Below are positions 1 through 10,880 of a stretch of DNA of 64,000 nt, in pieces. The stretch spans positions 1 to 64,000 of IMG/VR virus record IMGVR_UViG_3300009011_000006; one strand, 5' to 3'. A program made the position numbers and the translations under genes. Position 1 is the first letter of the stretch. Every line of letters starts with the position of its first letter. Source of the DNA: a virus. The notes under the pieces were generated by a model. It did no database searches, was not told the origin of the DNA, and worked only from the letters and a program-made list of their open reading frames with translations.

Positions 1-356
1 TCATTCATATCTGAAACCAACGGCAATCCGGTATCTGGATCAACAAAACCTAGACGGATTTCAACGAGTTTGCCGATCATACCATATTCTGCTTCAATAG
101 CATTTAAAAAATCAGGATCAGCAACAGTAATTTTATATTGCTCACGGTCGACAGTTGTGGTCATTTGCGGCGGATCAACAGATACAATAAAGTCGTCAGA
201 AATATAGCTGACATTATTACCTGCTGTAAATGAATTATAAAATGTGGTAGAGGCTCTGTATAGAGAACCATCCCCGTTAAGTATATGCAAAAAGAAGAAA
301 GCTTCTGCCTTTCCTAATGCAATGATTTGTCTAACTTTACTACTAAAGAGTATCAT
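1..356 (-). CDS. Minor tail protein, 3' part beyond the window
   Basis: The reading frame opens with ATG at 356, inside the TAATG overlap with the preceding gene's stop, and runs without a stop to the left edge. About 118 residues are visible. Placed directly after tape measure and distal-tail genes, it should be a tail-tip or hub component, the position held by lambda gpL and similar proteins. I see no diagnostic catalytic motif in the visible part. The assignment rests on gene order and translational coupling. Confidence 0.6.
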   Translation of the reverse strand, partial: MILFSSKVRQIIALGKAEAFFFLHILNGDGSLYRASTTFYNSFTAGNNVSYISDDFIVSVDPPQMTTTVDREQYKITVADPDFLNAIEAEYGMIGKLVEIRLGFVDPDTGLPLVSDMN

Positions 357-949
357 TACAGCCTCTCAATAAGCTTAATAGAGCCGAGGTCCATTAGAAT
401 ACCATCATCGAATACCATACCCATTACAGTATCGGTATCATAAAGACAATTCATAATGACATCGTCGCGATGTGTAAAAGACGTATTTGACACGGCAGTA
501 CGCAAAGTAGGATATATACCCACATTGCCGATTCCTGTTAGATCTGTCGTAGTCATGTACACCTTTGAATGATTAGAGAACCTAATAAAAGTACCTTTAA
601 CAATCCGACCTGCATTGCCAGTGACGGCGAGGGAACTTGCCCCCGCCGCACCAGTTGCTAGAGGAGTGCTAGTAGAGGTACGCCCTTTAATAACACCAAT
701 GTTCTGAGGAACGATAATTGTAACCGCTTCTGAGTACCCATGGGTAATCAAGTTCACGAATAGATCCTGTGCACCGCCAGACAAAGGCTCGAGGCGGGTT
801 TCTAATTCCCACCTCTGAGCCGGACGACGGCTTACAGCCCTCTTCAAGGACAAGGTATCCGATACGAAGACGGGACTATTTGACTTCAGAGTCATAGGTA
901 CGACGAACTGAGCGATAACAACACCGTTTTCGTAGATACCGTAAGCCAT
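356..949 (-). CDS. Distal tail (Dit-like) minor tail protein
   Basis: A 197-residue protein of mixed polar and beta-rich composition. It begins in the stop region of the tape measure gene and ends overlapping the next tail gene by TAATG. In siphoviruses the gene after the tape measure encodes the distal tail protein that links tail tube and baseplate, and the length and composition suit that role. I recognise no specific motif, so the name is positional. A lambda gpM-like minor tail protein is the alternative. Confidence 0.55.
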   Translation of the reverse strand: MAYGIYENGVVIAQFVVPMTLKSNSPVFVSDTLSLKRAVSRRPAQRWELETRLEPLSGGAQDLFVNLITHGYSEAVTIIVPQNIGVIKGRTSTSTPLATGAAGASSLAVTGNAGRIVKGTFIRFSNHSKVYMTTTDLTGIGNVGIYPTLRTAVSNTSFTHRDDVIMNCLYDTDTVMGMVFDDGILMDLGSIKLIERL

Positions 950-3900
950 TACTTTATTCCTTTCTCCTTGTTATGTGCATTAACGCCTGCTGCGATCTCT
1001 GGCAGCATTTCATAGACAGTCCTCTTGGTTTGCTTAGTTACATCCCCGGTGATTCCAAGGTTGATCTCAGTTTTACCAGATGTATTAGCTTTAGGCATTT
1101 TCTTCTCATCAATAGTAGATGTAGTAGGCACTGCAATAATAGAACCGATAGATGAAGAACCTACAATACCACCATCAGCAAACTTAGGAAGTTTATCTTC
1201 GTTAATTGCTACAAGCAACTTACGATACTTCCTAGCTTGTTTAGCTTTAATAATATGTTCATCATTTGAGACTGCGGCAAGGATACTGTCAGAACGGTCG
1301 GAGCCTTTGCCAGAAATCTTACCAGTAGTAGAGATCTGACCGCCATCAGCAAAGAAACCAGCAATCAAGCTACCGAATAGACCGCCGGCAAGCGAGCCAA
1401 GGCCAGCAGCACCACTCGCACCCAATCCGCTAAAGGCGCCCGAAATACCCTTTGAGAGAGAGTCAGTACCTTTGCTAAGAGCATCGCCAATACCGCCAGA
1501 AAGAGCATCTGCACCAGTTCCCAAGGTATCACCAATGGTACTAGCCCCTGAATCCAAACTGCCAAGGACATCCTTACCTAGAAGATCGCCGCCTTTCTTA
1601 AACAGACCAACGCCACTCCCAGCATCTAACGTAGGAAGTGAATTACCAATATTAAGAGAGCTGGCAAATCCACCAACATCAGGCACTACTGTATTCTTAT
1701 CGCCACCTCCGAACAAACCGGAGAAAAGGCCATTATTAATACCATCGCTGCCTTTACCAAATAGGCCACCTATTGCAGAGCCTATTCCACCTCCGCTAGA
1801 GCCACCGCCAAATACAGATCGAATGCCATTTGTGATGACACCATTTTCACCAGTGATCGGCGCCGTAATAGCGCTAGTAGCTTGATGCAGGATATCTTGC
1901 GCAAGACCATCAAAGATTGTAGAGAAGAAATTACCCTTACCGCTAAAAGCGTTGAACAGTGCATCCTGGAAATTCTTATCCAGAGATTGCGCAAATTGTT
2001 CACCCATTTGACGGAAGTTATCACCTGCATGCACAACACGATCCGTAAAACGTTCCATGCTACCTTGTGCAATTTGCAGTGATTTTGCGAGTTTAGAAGT
2101 ATCTTCCCCAGCGGTATCGGCTTGTAGAATTGCTTCATTCAAGCCATCAATACGCTTCTGGTATTGCTCTAGTGTTTGTAACTGAGCTGGCGTGAAGAGA
2201 TCAAGTGTTTTACGATCAATACCACTAGCAGCAAGCGCATCCTTGCGGTTACCTCCATACTGTCTAGTGAAAGTAGAACTCTTCTTTGCTTGGTCGATAA
2301 GATCATAGACTTGAGAGTAACCACGCTCTAGTGGCGTATTCTTTGTCTTAATACCATCAACAACAATCGGAGGCGCCTCTGTGGAATCCACCATTGGTGC
2401 ATTGCGCAAGGCAATATGCCAATTCTTACCGCCATTCTTTGCTGTAGACTTTCGGCTCTCGTCAATAGCCTCAGCAACCGAGTAACCAGCATCTTTAAAT
2501 TTCTTTACGAAATCTTTGAAGGTTATCCCAGCCATCGGCTTGACATCAACAGCGGATACACCGGCTTCCGTGCCAGGAACATGATAAGAGCGATGATGTG
2601 TACCATCAGCATACAACTGGTCGTTACGTGCTTGCGTTCTGGAAAGACCATTTACACGTGCGTTAGGAAACAATCCTGTTACAATACCCTTTAGCTCTGT
2701 ATCAGAGAATGCTTTTCCAGTTGCTACAGGAGGCGTGGCAAATCTATCAACGGCGCTGCTAAATCTATCAACGGCGCTTTCAAATGGTGTAGCATCAAAC
2801 TTAGTCTTAAATTCCTTTTCGAATTCAGTCCTAAAGCGAGACATCACGTCATTTTGATTAGAACCATTGAAGCTGTTAATAATATCTACTAGAGGCTTAG
2901 TTAGATTAGGCAATTCTTGAGCACGATCTAGAGCATCGAGATTAATAGCGCTCTGAGTGACAGACTGACGCTGTTCTGGAGAGAACCTGCGGAACTGCTG
3001 TTCTGTTACACCATAATCAGGAATGATATCTTTAATTTTCTTAAAGGCACTACGAGCACCGCGAATAAAAGCATCATCGATAGACTGCGCCATATCATTA
3101 AACAGCGAGATATATTCACCTTGTTGTTTAATCTCTCGCAGCCAGCCGAAGGAAGCTTTACCTTGAGCAGCCAGCTTAGCCATTTGGGCTTTAATAACAC
3201 CAGCGGCAGAACTGATGTATGCAGCAAACTGTTCACCAAAGAGATCTGTATTAAACAGTTCAAGATTGGTACCAAATATCGAGTTAATACGCTCAGCGTA
3301 TTTATCCATCGAATTGGTAGAGTCTTCAAGGAGTTTTGCACGCTCACGCTCGAGCTTATTCAACTGAGCCATCTTTGCAACATAATCTTCAAGATTAGTT
3401 ACATCATCAGCTTCAAGACGCTTAAGTTGGATACGCTTGTCAAGCTCTACCAGCTGCTTTAGCTTATTTGTAGCGATAGCTTCAATAGAGACTTGATCAC
3501 CGACTCCGCTACGAGACAGAGATTCACCAAGTGCCTTACCAGTTTTATCAAAAGAATCTACCAGCTTTTCACGCATACTGGCCAACAAGTCAGCCTTCTG
3601 CTGCAATAGCGCGGAGACATCTTGAGTAGGCGTAGCATTCTTAAGCTGCTTTTCAATACCATGAATTTGAGAGGCAATAGACTGCAATGAAGATCTAGAT
3701 GTCTGCGAAAGACGCGAAAATCCCATATCAGAGATTTCAACGCCAGCTTCATTTACATCAGCCAGAAGTTCCTTAAAGCCATAGCGATCTTTAACTTCCT
3801 TCTTAGGTGCTTGCCCAAGTTCATTGACACGTTCTCCAATTGCATCCAATCGGATCTTAGCAGCGTCTAGACGGGCAATCTCTGCAGGCGTAACCCCAGT

Positions 3901-6900
3901 AATACCGCCCTTACCATCATAACTGATGCGACTTTCAATACTAGCAGCATCAGCGGCGAGCTTTGCGCGCTCAGAGCCTAGCTTTGACACCTCTCCTGCG
4001 TTACGCTTAAGTGCTCTTGCGTTTGCGCCCAGCCCTGCTGTTTCATTAATTAAACGAGCTCGCAGTGTGGCCGGTATGGCACCAGCGCCGGCAATTTGTG
4101 AAGTAAGTACATTATCAGCTTCAGCCCTAGTGGCTGCCACATTAGCTGCAGCCTTGCGCAACTGTTCTAGAGCAGTTTTTGCACGAGCAGGACCATCGGT
4201 ATCACCGATATGATCCATTGCAACACGAACGTCCTTAGATGCCTTATCCACATCCTTAAGTTCATCAGCCAGCGCTTGGATTTGGTCCGTCGGCAGGTTA
4301 ATGTAGTCCGTCATATCTAGCGAAGGCACTTGAATCTTTTGGAGGGCGTTGTTAATCCCGTCAAAGCTCATATCACTAGGTTGCAGCGCACGCATCTTCG
4401 TTTCAGCTTCAGATACAGCATCTGCAATTTTCTTAAGCTGATCTGGTGTAGCATCCGATGGAGCTTTATCCAACTCAGTCTTAAGACGCAGGTACTCAGC
4501 AGAAGCTTTGCCGAATTCTACGGCAGCCTTTGAACCACTAATTGCAAAATTACGAAGCAATCCTTCATTCGCGCCGTCGCCTAGTGCGCCTGCTTGCTGC
4601 GTTATCTTACTACCCAGCAGCATACGGTCAGCAATCTGCTTATTAAACTCATCAGCAGCTTCCGTTGCACTCTTCATCCATTGTTGTGCAATACGACGTG
4701 CAGTGAAGTCAGAAGCAGCAACAGCTTTTTCAGAGTCCGTAGTAGGATTCAGTCTGGCGTTCGCCTTGTTGAACTGATCTGAATACTTCTTAAAAGCTTC
4801 TACATCAGATTTACCTCCAAAGAACTTTTCACCCTTAGTTCCGAAGTCAGTACCCAGAGCTTTAGTCTTAGTGGTAAAGTCTGCAAGAGAATCATTGAAG
4901 GCCTTTACATCTGCGTTCTTTTGCCCAAGAACACCAAGAGCATCCGAGATACGGCGGTATGCAACTTCAACCTTTGCAAGATGCTGAAGCTCAGCACGAC
5001 GGCGTGCTTCAAAATCGTCCTTGCCTTCGCCAAAACGTTGGCCATCACGATTTGTAGCTGCCACAGTACGAACCGACTGGTCATACTCTGCCCTGGCGTT
5101 GTTAAATACACCTTGTTGCTTAGGAGACAGAAAAGCAAAATTCTTAACAGCCTTTGCTGTAAATTGCTTTTCCCACTCATTGTACATCTTGGTGTCGTTA
5201 ACAGAAGTATCCTGCGCTCGCGCCCGTACAGCATCAAAAGCACCTTGTGCCTTATTACCTACAGCACGACCTGCACGACCAAGCCAACTATTAGAAATGT
5301 AGTCGCCGACTTTATTTAGAGCATGCGCAATAGCGTTCTTTACGTAGTCTGAAGCAGTGTAGATACCTGGCAGCGCTTTCTTCTCCCACCAGTCGCCAAT
5401 ACTAGTGAAGACATTCTTGATGTCTTTCCACATATTAGAGAGCCAGATGGTAAAACCGGTACCGTCACCTTTACCAAAGATAAAACGTCCAAGGTTGCCC
5501 GTAAGCGACGTATCTGGCTTAGCGCGATCAGCTGCATTAATTGCAATCGTATCGCCGATATTTCTTGCAGTAGCCCCCGGCCTGAGAGGATATCTAGCCA
5601 ACATTTCAGAAGAATCTTGCTGCAGCTTTGCAAAACGACGCTTTTGTTCGTCATTGAGCTTACCGCCTTGAGACATAGCTTCGTCATTGAGCTGAGAAAT
5701 CGTATCAGTAATGGTCTGTAGGTAGTTCTGAAGTGCAGCCTGCTGGCCGTCGGAAACTTGACTCAGATCAATATTCTTCAATTGATCTCTAATGTCAAAT
5801 TTCTGTCCAGCAACATCCTTTACACCAAAATCTTTAGCCAGCTTTGCTGCCTTACCGGCGCCGCTCTTTGCGTCCATACCAAAGAAGCCGAGGATGTTAT
5901 CGCCCAACCATTTGATGTTATCAGTGAACGACTCGAAAGGTCCAAAGAACCCTGCGATAAGGCCGGTAGCGATAGTCACCGCGCCAACCAAAGCAATGAT
6001 CTCTGGTCCCAACGCAAGACCAAAGAAACCCAACACAGCTGTCAGACCACGTGCCAGCAGTCCGGCAGCGCTGCCTAGTATTCTAGCAGCAAAGCCTGCA
6101 CCCCGGAAAGCAGCTCCGACCGGTCTGAAAATACGCGCAAGAATACCTGCTTCTCTCGCTGCGCCTGAGACGCCACCAATCAGAATAGGCCCGGTACCAC
6201 CAGAGATAGCACGAGCGCCAGCACCCATACCAACAGCACTACGCAGTGTAACGATAGCCTTGTCGATAATAATAGTCGCGCTTGCCCTACGAGAACCCAG
6301 CAGGGTGCCGAAGAACGTAGAAAAGCCTGCCTTCAAACCTTCGCCAGCTTGCCTCGTCTGATTAAAACGATCCTTAGCATTGCTGAGAGAGTCCGTCAGG
6401 CTGGTTTCGCCCGACATCAGCTTTCCAATACGGTCATTCCACCAGCTAGCGCTAAATACAGTAGCCTTTGACAGATCTTGCAGTCTGCTGGCAAAACCAC
6501 GGATATTAAGTGTTACGGCGTCCCACGCTGCCTTTGTAGCAGCCTGATCAACACCAGAGCGAAGTTCTTGCTCCTTACTGTTGAGCTTCTCCTTAATACC
6601 CTTATTAAGCATTGCGCTGTAAGTACCACGTGATGCGGTGCCAAACTGTTCCATCCGCTGAGCTTTAGACAGCTTGTCAAAGTCCCAAAGCTTGGTTTGG
6701 CGCTTCTCATTAAGACTATCTTTGTAATTCTGCAGCTCACCGCCGATTGCATCATTAACAAAGTCTTTCTTAGTGCTTCTGAAGGTCTTAAAAGCTTGCA
6801 CAGACTTTTGAACTGCTTTAAAGGCAGCGGCCAAGGCAAGCGTAGAAACTACAACGCCGCCAATATTACCGCCAAGATCCGTGAAAGCCTGCCCTGCACC

Positions 6901-9900
6901 AGTAGCTGCATTTGCAGTACTAGCTAGGCCGACAATCAAAGCTCCGGCTGCAGCCAGCAGAAACAGCTTATTCTGCAAAAGTGAAGAAAGACCGCTCAAT
7001 ATTGGTGAAATGGCACTAAAGAAGCCAGAAATACCCGAGCGCAGCCCGCTAAAGATTTGTGCAGAAAACGAGAGCAACACAGTCTTCAAATTAGAAGTAG
7101 CGCCCTTGATTGTCCTGATAGCAGCGCTGCTAGCCTTTGTAACGCCGTCCTTAAGCTTCTTTCCGAAATCACCAAGGCTGGTGTTAGGAGAGATTTGAAG
7201 CTTAGATACACCTTCGCGTAGACTTTTGAAGGAGTCTATAAAGTTAGTATCTGACTGCGGTTGCTGAGGACCATTAGCGCCGACCACACTGCTCTTAAAC
7301 AACGTGCTCTTAAGGTCCAACTCACCATTTGCGTAACGTTCACGATTAGCAGCGATATTGCGAAACATATTTGCAAAATCATCGCCAATAGCTGCCAAGG
7401 CAGTAGCAATAGGGCCACGCTGTTGGTTTGCCACGCGCCTAAAGAGAAGAATAGGGCTAGACAACCATGTAGAAACACGCGCAGTCCAACCAGCAGGAAG
7501 CACAACAGACGCGGCATCTTTCGCCAGTTTGCCTAGCACGCCCGCAAGTAGATTGCTACCCATAACGGTAAGATCTCGCAGCAGGCGAGCGCCGCCGTCT
7601 TTACCAAACATCGCAATCGCAATGAAAGGCAGAGAGGCTTCTACAGCTTCCACCATTCCAAACGCATCAGTCAGACCTAGCGACAGGATGCCAGCGGCAA
7701 TAGCCGCAAACTTAGGCTCATCAATCAGATTCTTAGCAAGGCTGCTGGTAAACTTAACACGAGAGAGTTGCCCCAAAATAGGGCCACTGTAACCTTCAAG
7801 CAGTGCCGGAGCAATACCAGGTTTACGCCTCTTACCTTCTTTACCGTTACCAAACAGCGTCGTGTAGATATCAGAAAACTTCTTCCCCGAAAACTTGCTA
7901 TATGCAATCGTAATTGCTGCAAGTGCTCCGATTACACTATTAGAGAAGATCGGGATAAGATTGCTTACAACATTCAGAGGCCCTTCCATAAATGGCAGAG
8001 CATCCAGGAAGATGCCACGAAGCATTGCAGGGATTGCGTGGCCGATAAGAGCGACACCTTCCATCGCACTCGCGAGCAACTTCTTAATAAACTCATTTGC
8101 GACTACGCCAGCAGCTTGCCCAATAGCTGGAGCTGCATTAGTCAATGCTCCACCAGTTGCTGAGTCTACAATAGACATCAGGTAGGAAGCAGCGAAGAAT
8201 TTAATCGGAGTACTCTTAGAGCGAAGCAACACGAACGAAGCATACAATACGGAGCCAAAAGAAGACGCTAGATTCTTAGCAGTATTACCCCAATCGATGT
8301 CTTGGATAGTCAGCTTAAGGCTACGGAAGGTGCCACCGAAGCGTTGGCCAAATCCTTCGATTTTCTTGTATACGCTTTCAAATGCTGATTTTACAAGATC
8401 ACCAAACTTTTCGATAGCTGACTGCGAATGGAATAGGTTCTTCGTGTAAGCATTAACGTCATCGATCGTGTCCGGCCAGAAGGAGTGTCCAACAACTTCA
8501 TCCCAGATATTGTAGAAAACGTCTTTGATCGTCTTCCCAAAGTTAGAAACAATACGTTCCACCTTGGCAAGTCCACCACTGGCATAAGATTCAACCGTAC
8601 GGATCATATTGATGAAGCTTTGCAGCCCATCACGCGCAGACGCCTTCAAACTATCAAAGATAGCACTGTAATCTACCTGCTGAAGTTGATGCACCAGCTC
8701 TGAGCCGACACCAGCAAACACCCCGACCAGAAAGGCAGGCAGAGTCTTGGCAACACCAACTAGGATGCTAACAATAGTCTTGCCGATCTTAGTGCCTATA
8801 TCATCGGCGTTTGCCACATTATTGAGCAGTTTTCGGGCCACTGTAGCGAGTGTCTTAAGCGCTCCAATAACGCCATTAACCAGAGCTTCTCCCAACGCCT
8901 TGCCTGTTTCAAAGCTAAAAGCTGAAGAGAAGATATCTCGGATGGTCTTGAGGCCAATGTAGACATTTACAGCGGCCTTGTATGCAAAATTACTGAGATC
9001 TGGCAGAACAAGATCATTGAATGCTCGCTTGGCCATATCACCAATGAGACGCATATACTCAATAACGCGATCAAATCGGGTGTCTCGAATACGAACAAGT
9101 TTGTTGTCCATCAAGCCTAGCTGGATTAGCACATCCTGCAGAGGCCACACAGTAAACTCTTTAACCAGTCGTTCTTTTTCACGGATCAGGTACTGCACAC
9201 GATCAATACGGATCAGGTGCCCATCAAAGGTATTATTAAGCCTAGTAAGGTTGTCGGCGAATTCCGAAATATCTTTAGACTTAAAAAGGCTGACCAAAGC
9301 TCTAGGCGCAAAGTTATCTCCAAGGAAACCTACAGACAGCGTTTCTTTAAGGCCTTCTAGTCCACGATTAAGCGGAAGAAGAGCTTTATATACAAATGTA
9401 TCAGCATCATGCGCAGTCTTCGCAACGGTTGCACCGAAACTATCGCGGAAACGAACCATAGGTGCAATGATGACAGGCATACTACGCGCAATATTGCGAG
9501 CAATCAACTCCACGCTACGCGTCATCTGCACAGCAGAATCAGTGAGCGCTTCTACAGTCTTACGCGTGTCGCCTAGATCAAAGAATCCTCGATTGTCTTC
9601 CTTAGTAGGCTTCTTGATACGGCTGAACAGTCGTTGAATGATATTCTGTGGAACATCGATTTGATCTTGCGTCTTGAACAATTCGCGGATTTTATTCACC
9701 GCGTCCTTGGTCTGTGCCCGCATTTGGCTACGCAGCGACAAGGGATTGAAATCAAGGGCTAGCTGCCACTTAAGCCTAAACGAACGGAAGGCATCAAGTG
9801 ACCTGATGTAATTGTCGAAAGCGCGCTGCGTAGTTGCAAGGCGGATAATGATCTTATCAGCACCAAAGCCTACATCATCTGCAATAGACGAAAATACCTT

Positions 9901-10824
9901 ACCTAGAGACTGAGACGCGCCGAGGTAGGTATTGATATCACCAAAGAAGTAGCCAAAAGCCTGCGACATCTTGTTAAGACCAGCAGAGGCGGTAGTGGTC
10001 GTCTTTGTGAAGTCCTTATCAACACTTGCGGCCATCTTTTCAAGTTGCTGAACGAGGAGATCAGTAGTGATCTTACCGTTATTGGCAAACTGCCGAAGCT
10101 GGCCTACGCTGACATTAAGAGACTTAGCTAGTGCAATGCCCAGATAAGGCATTTGCTCCATGACTGAGTTAAATTCTTCGCCACGGAGAACACCGGAGGC
10201 GATCCCCTGGTTCAGCTGAGTAATAGCAGCAGCAATCGATTCTACAGAAGAACCTGAAAGTTGAGCACTCTGCTGGATCGTCTTATTCAGACGAATAATC
10301 TTTTCCTGGCTGGCACCCGTCTGCTCCAAAGATTTGCTGAGCGTAAAATACAGATCAGCATTATTCTTGAGTAAAGTGCGGGTATCTTGCGAAGTCTTAA
10401 ACAAGGCTCGCTGCGACTGAGTAAGCTCTGCGGTACCTTGCGTTACGAGCTTTAAGCGATTTCGAATATTCTCGAGATCATCGCCAACACGCGCGAAGGC
10501 AGTAACACCACGGGTGGCAACAAATGCTGCTGCAACACCAATAATACTACCCTTCAACAGGTTCATATTGGCTACAAGTTTGTTAGTGTCACCGGCGACG
10601 GCGCGGAGGGAGGCCGTACCAGTGGTCCCAAAAGCGCGCAACTGACGGTTAGTGCGGTCAACCTCCTGACCCACTTTCTTAAATTGATCGCTGTCTACAC
10701 CGTTTAGTGCAGTACTAGCTTTATTACCTCTAAGCACTAGATCTGCCAGCGACTTGTTAAGCTGCTTGAGATCAGACCGCGCTTTGTCAGAGCTGGTATC
10801 TACGTCAATAATAACGCCAGACAT
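949..10824 (-). CDS. Tape measure protein with embedded peptidase-like domain
   Basis: A 3,291-residue protein, the largest gene in the window. It has an N-terminal tape-measure domain (roughly residues 1-300), long coiled-coil stretches, and several hydrophobic Ala/Gly/Leu-rich segments around residues 900-1,600. Near residues 2,740-2,805 the sequence shows H2748, D2760 and a Trp-His at H2803, in an arrangement like zinc peptidases of the M15 type, which would suit a cell-wall-cleaving module. The C-terminus is Gly/Ser-rich. I prefer ATG at 10824, seven to eight bases after AAAGGA, over the TTG one codon earlier. At about 1.5 angstrom per residue the tail would be near 490 nm. A hairpin terminator lies just upstream. 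Confidence 0.93.
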   Translation of the reverse strand: MSGVIIDVDTSSDKARSDLKQLNKSLADLVLRGNKASTALNGVDSDQFKKVGQEVDRTNRQLRAFGTTGTASLRAVAGDTNKLVANMNLLKGSIIGVAAAFVATRGVTAFARVGDDLENIRNRLKLVTQGTAELTQSQRALFKTSQDTRTLLKNNADLYFTLSKSLEQTGASQEKIIRLNKTIQQSAQLSGSSVESIAAAITQLNQGIASGVLRGEEFNSVMEQMPYLGIALAKSLNVSVGQLRQFANNGKITTDLLVQQLEKMAASVDKDFTKTTTTASAGLNKMSQAFGYFFGDINTYLGASQSLGKVFSSIADDVGFGADKIIIRLATTQRAFDNYIRSLDAFRSFRLKWQLALDFNPLSLRSQMRAQTKDAVNKIRELFKTQDQIDVPQNIIQRLFSRIKKPTKEDNRGFFDLGDTRKTVEALTDSAVQMTRSVELIARNIARSMPVIIAPMVRFRDSFGATVAKTAHDADTFVYKALLPLNRGLEGLKETLSVGFLGDNFAPRALVSLFKSKDISEFADNLTRLNNTFDGHLIRIDRVQYLIREKERLVKEFTVWPLQDVLIQLGLMDNKLVRIRDTRFDRVIEYMRLIGDMAKRAFNDLVLPDLSNFAYKAAVNVYIGLKTIRDIFSSAFSFETGKALGEALVNGVIGALKTLATVARKLLNNVANADDIGTKIGKTIVSILVGVAKTLPAFLVGVFAGVGSELVHQLQQVDYSAIFDSLKASARDGLQSFINMIRTVESYASGGLAKVERIVSNFGKTIKDVFYNIWDEVVGHSFWPDTIDDVNAYTKNLFHSQSAIEKFGDLVKSAFESVYKKIEGFGQRFGGTFRSLKLTIQDIDWGNTAKNLASSFGSVLYASFVLLRSKSTPIKFFAASYLMSIVDSATGGALTNAAPAIGQAAGVVANEFIKKLLASAMEGVALIGHAIPAMLRGIFLDALPFMEGPLNVVSNLIPIFSNSVIGALAAITIAYSKFSGKKFSDIYTTLFGNGKEGKRRKPGIAPALLEGYSGPILGQLSRVKFTSSLAKNLIDEPKFAAIAAGILSLGLTDAFGMVEAVEASLPFIAIAMFGKDGGARLLRDLTVMGSNLLAGVLGKLAKDAASVVLPAGWTARVSTWLSSPILLFRRVANQQRGPIATALAAIGDDFANMFRNIAANRERYANGELDLKSTLFKSSVVGANGPQQPQSDTNFIDSFKSLREGVSKLQISPNTSLGDFGKKLKDGVTKASSAAIRTIKGATSNLKTVLLSFSAQIFSGLRSGISGFFSAISPILSGLSSLLQNKLFLLAAAGALIVGLASTANAATGAGQAFTDLGGNIGGVVVSTLALAAAFKAVQKSVQAFKTFRSTKKDFVNDAIGGELQNYKDSLNEKRQTKLWDFDKLSKAQRMEQFGTASRGTYSAMLNKGIKEKLNSKEQELRSGVDQAATKAAWDAVTLNIRGFASRLQDLSKATVFSASWWNDRIGKLMSGETSLTDSLSNAKDRFNQTRQAGEGLKAGFSTFFGTLLGSRRASATIIIDKAIVTLRSAVGMGAGARAISGGTGPILIGGVSGAAREAGILARIFRPVGAAFRGAGFAARILGSAAGLLARGLTAVLGFFGLALGPEIIALVGAVTIATGLIAGFFGPFESFTDNIKWLGDNILGFFGMDAKSGAGKAAKLAKDFGVKDVAGQKFDIRDQLKNIDLSQVSDGQQAALQNYLQTITDTISQLNDEAMSQGGKLNDEQKRRFAKLQQDSSEMLARYPLRPGATARNIGDTIAINAADRAKPDTSLTGNLGRFIFGKGDGTGFTIWLSNMWKDIKNVFTSIGDWWEKKALPGIYTASDYVKNAIAHALNKVGDYISNSWLGRAGRAVGNKAQGAFDAVRARAQDTSVNDTKMYNEWEKQFTAKAVKNFAFLSPKQQGVFNNARAEYDQSVRTVAATNRDGQRFGEGKDDFEARRRAELQHLAKVEVAYRRISDALGVLGQKNADVKAFNDSLADFTTKTKALGTDFGTKGEKFFGGKSDVEAFKKYSDQFNKANARLNPTTDSEKAVAASDFTARRIAQQWMKSATEAADEFNKQIADRMLLGSKITQQAGALGDGANEGLLRNFAISGSKAAVEFGKASAEYLRLKTELDKAPSDATPDQLKKIADAVSEAETKMRALQPSDMSFDGINNALQKIQVPSLDMTDYINLPTDQIQALADELKDVDKASKDVRVAMDHIGDTDGPARAKTALEQLRKAAANVAATRAEADNVLTSQIAGAGAIPATLRARLINETAGLGANARALKRNAGEVSKLGSERAKLAADAASIESRISYDGKGGITGVTPAEIARLDAAKIRLDAIGERVNELGQAPKKEVKDRYGFKELLADVNEAGVEISDMGFSRLSQTSRSSLQSIASQIHGIEKQLKNATPTQDVSALLQQKADLLASMREKLVDSFDKTGKALGESLSRSGVGDQVSIEAIATNKLKQLVELDKRIQLKRLEADDVTNLEDYVAKMAQLNKLERERAKLLEDSTNSMDKYAERINSIFGTNLELFNTDLFGEQFAAYISSAAGVIKAQMAKLAAQGKASFGWLREIKQQGEYISLFNDMAQSIDDAFIRGARSAFKKIKDIIPDYGVTEQQFRRFSPEQRQSVTQSAINLDALDRAQELPNLTKPLVDIINSFNGSNQNDVMSRFRTEFEKEFKTKFDATPFESAVDRFSSAVDRFATPPVATGKAFSDTELKGIVTGLFPNARVNGLSRTQARNDQLYADGTHHRSYHVPGTEAGVSAVDVKPMAGITFKDFVKKFKDAGYSVAEAIDESRKSTAKNGGKNWHIALRNAPMVDSTEAPPIVVDGIKTKNTPLERGYSQVYDLIDQAKKSSTFTRQYGGNRKDALAASGIDRKTLDLFTPAQLQTLEQYQKRIDGLNEAILQADTAGEDTSKLAKSLQIAQGSMERFTDRVVHAGDNFRQMGEQFAQSLDKNFQDALFNAFSGKGNFFSTIFDGLAQDILHQATSAITAPITGENGVITNGIRSVFGGGSSGGGIGSAIGGLFGKGSDGINNGLFSGLFGGGDKNTVVPDVGGFASSLNIGNSLPTLDAGSGVGLFKKGGDLLGKDVLGSLDSGASTIGDTLGTGADALSGGIGDALSKGTDSLSKGISGAFSGLGASGAAGLGSLAGGLFGSLIAGFFADGGQISTTGKISGKGSDRSDSILAAVSNDEHIIKAKQARKYRKLLVAINEDKLPKFADGGIVGSSSIGSIIAVPTTSTIDEKKMPKANTSGKTEINLGITGDVTKQTKRTVYEMLPEIAAGVNAHNKEKGIK

Positions 10825-10846
10825 CAATTGATTCCTTTCAAAATTA

Positions 10847-10876
10847 AGCCCCTGCTAGGGCTTCCTAGCAGGGGCT
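10847..10876 (-). terminator. Rho-independent-type hairpin before the tape measure gene
   Basis: The coding strand forms a perfect 12-bp stem (arms 10847-10858 and 10865-10876, 6-nt loop), followed by TTAATTTTG. It falls between the stop of the gp10-like gene and the tape measure ribosome-binding site. It probably terminates only partly, lowering tape measure transcription relative to the tail tube and chaperones. Confidence 0.7.
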
Positions 10877-10880
10877 CAGG

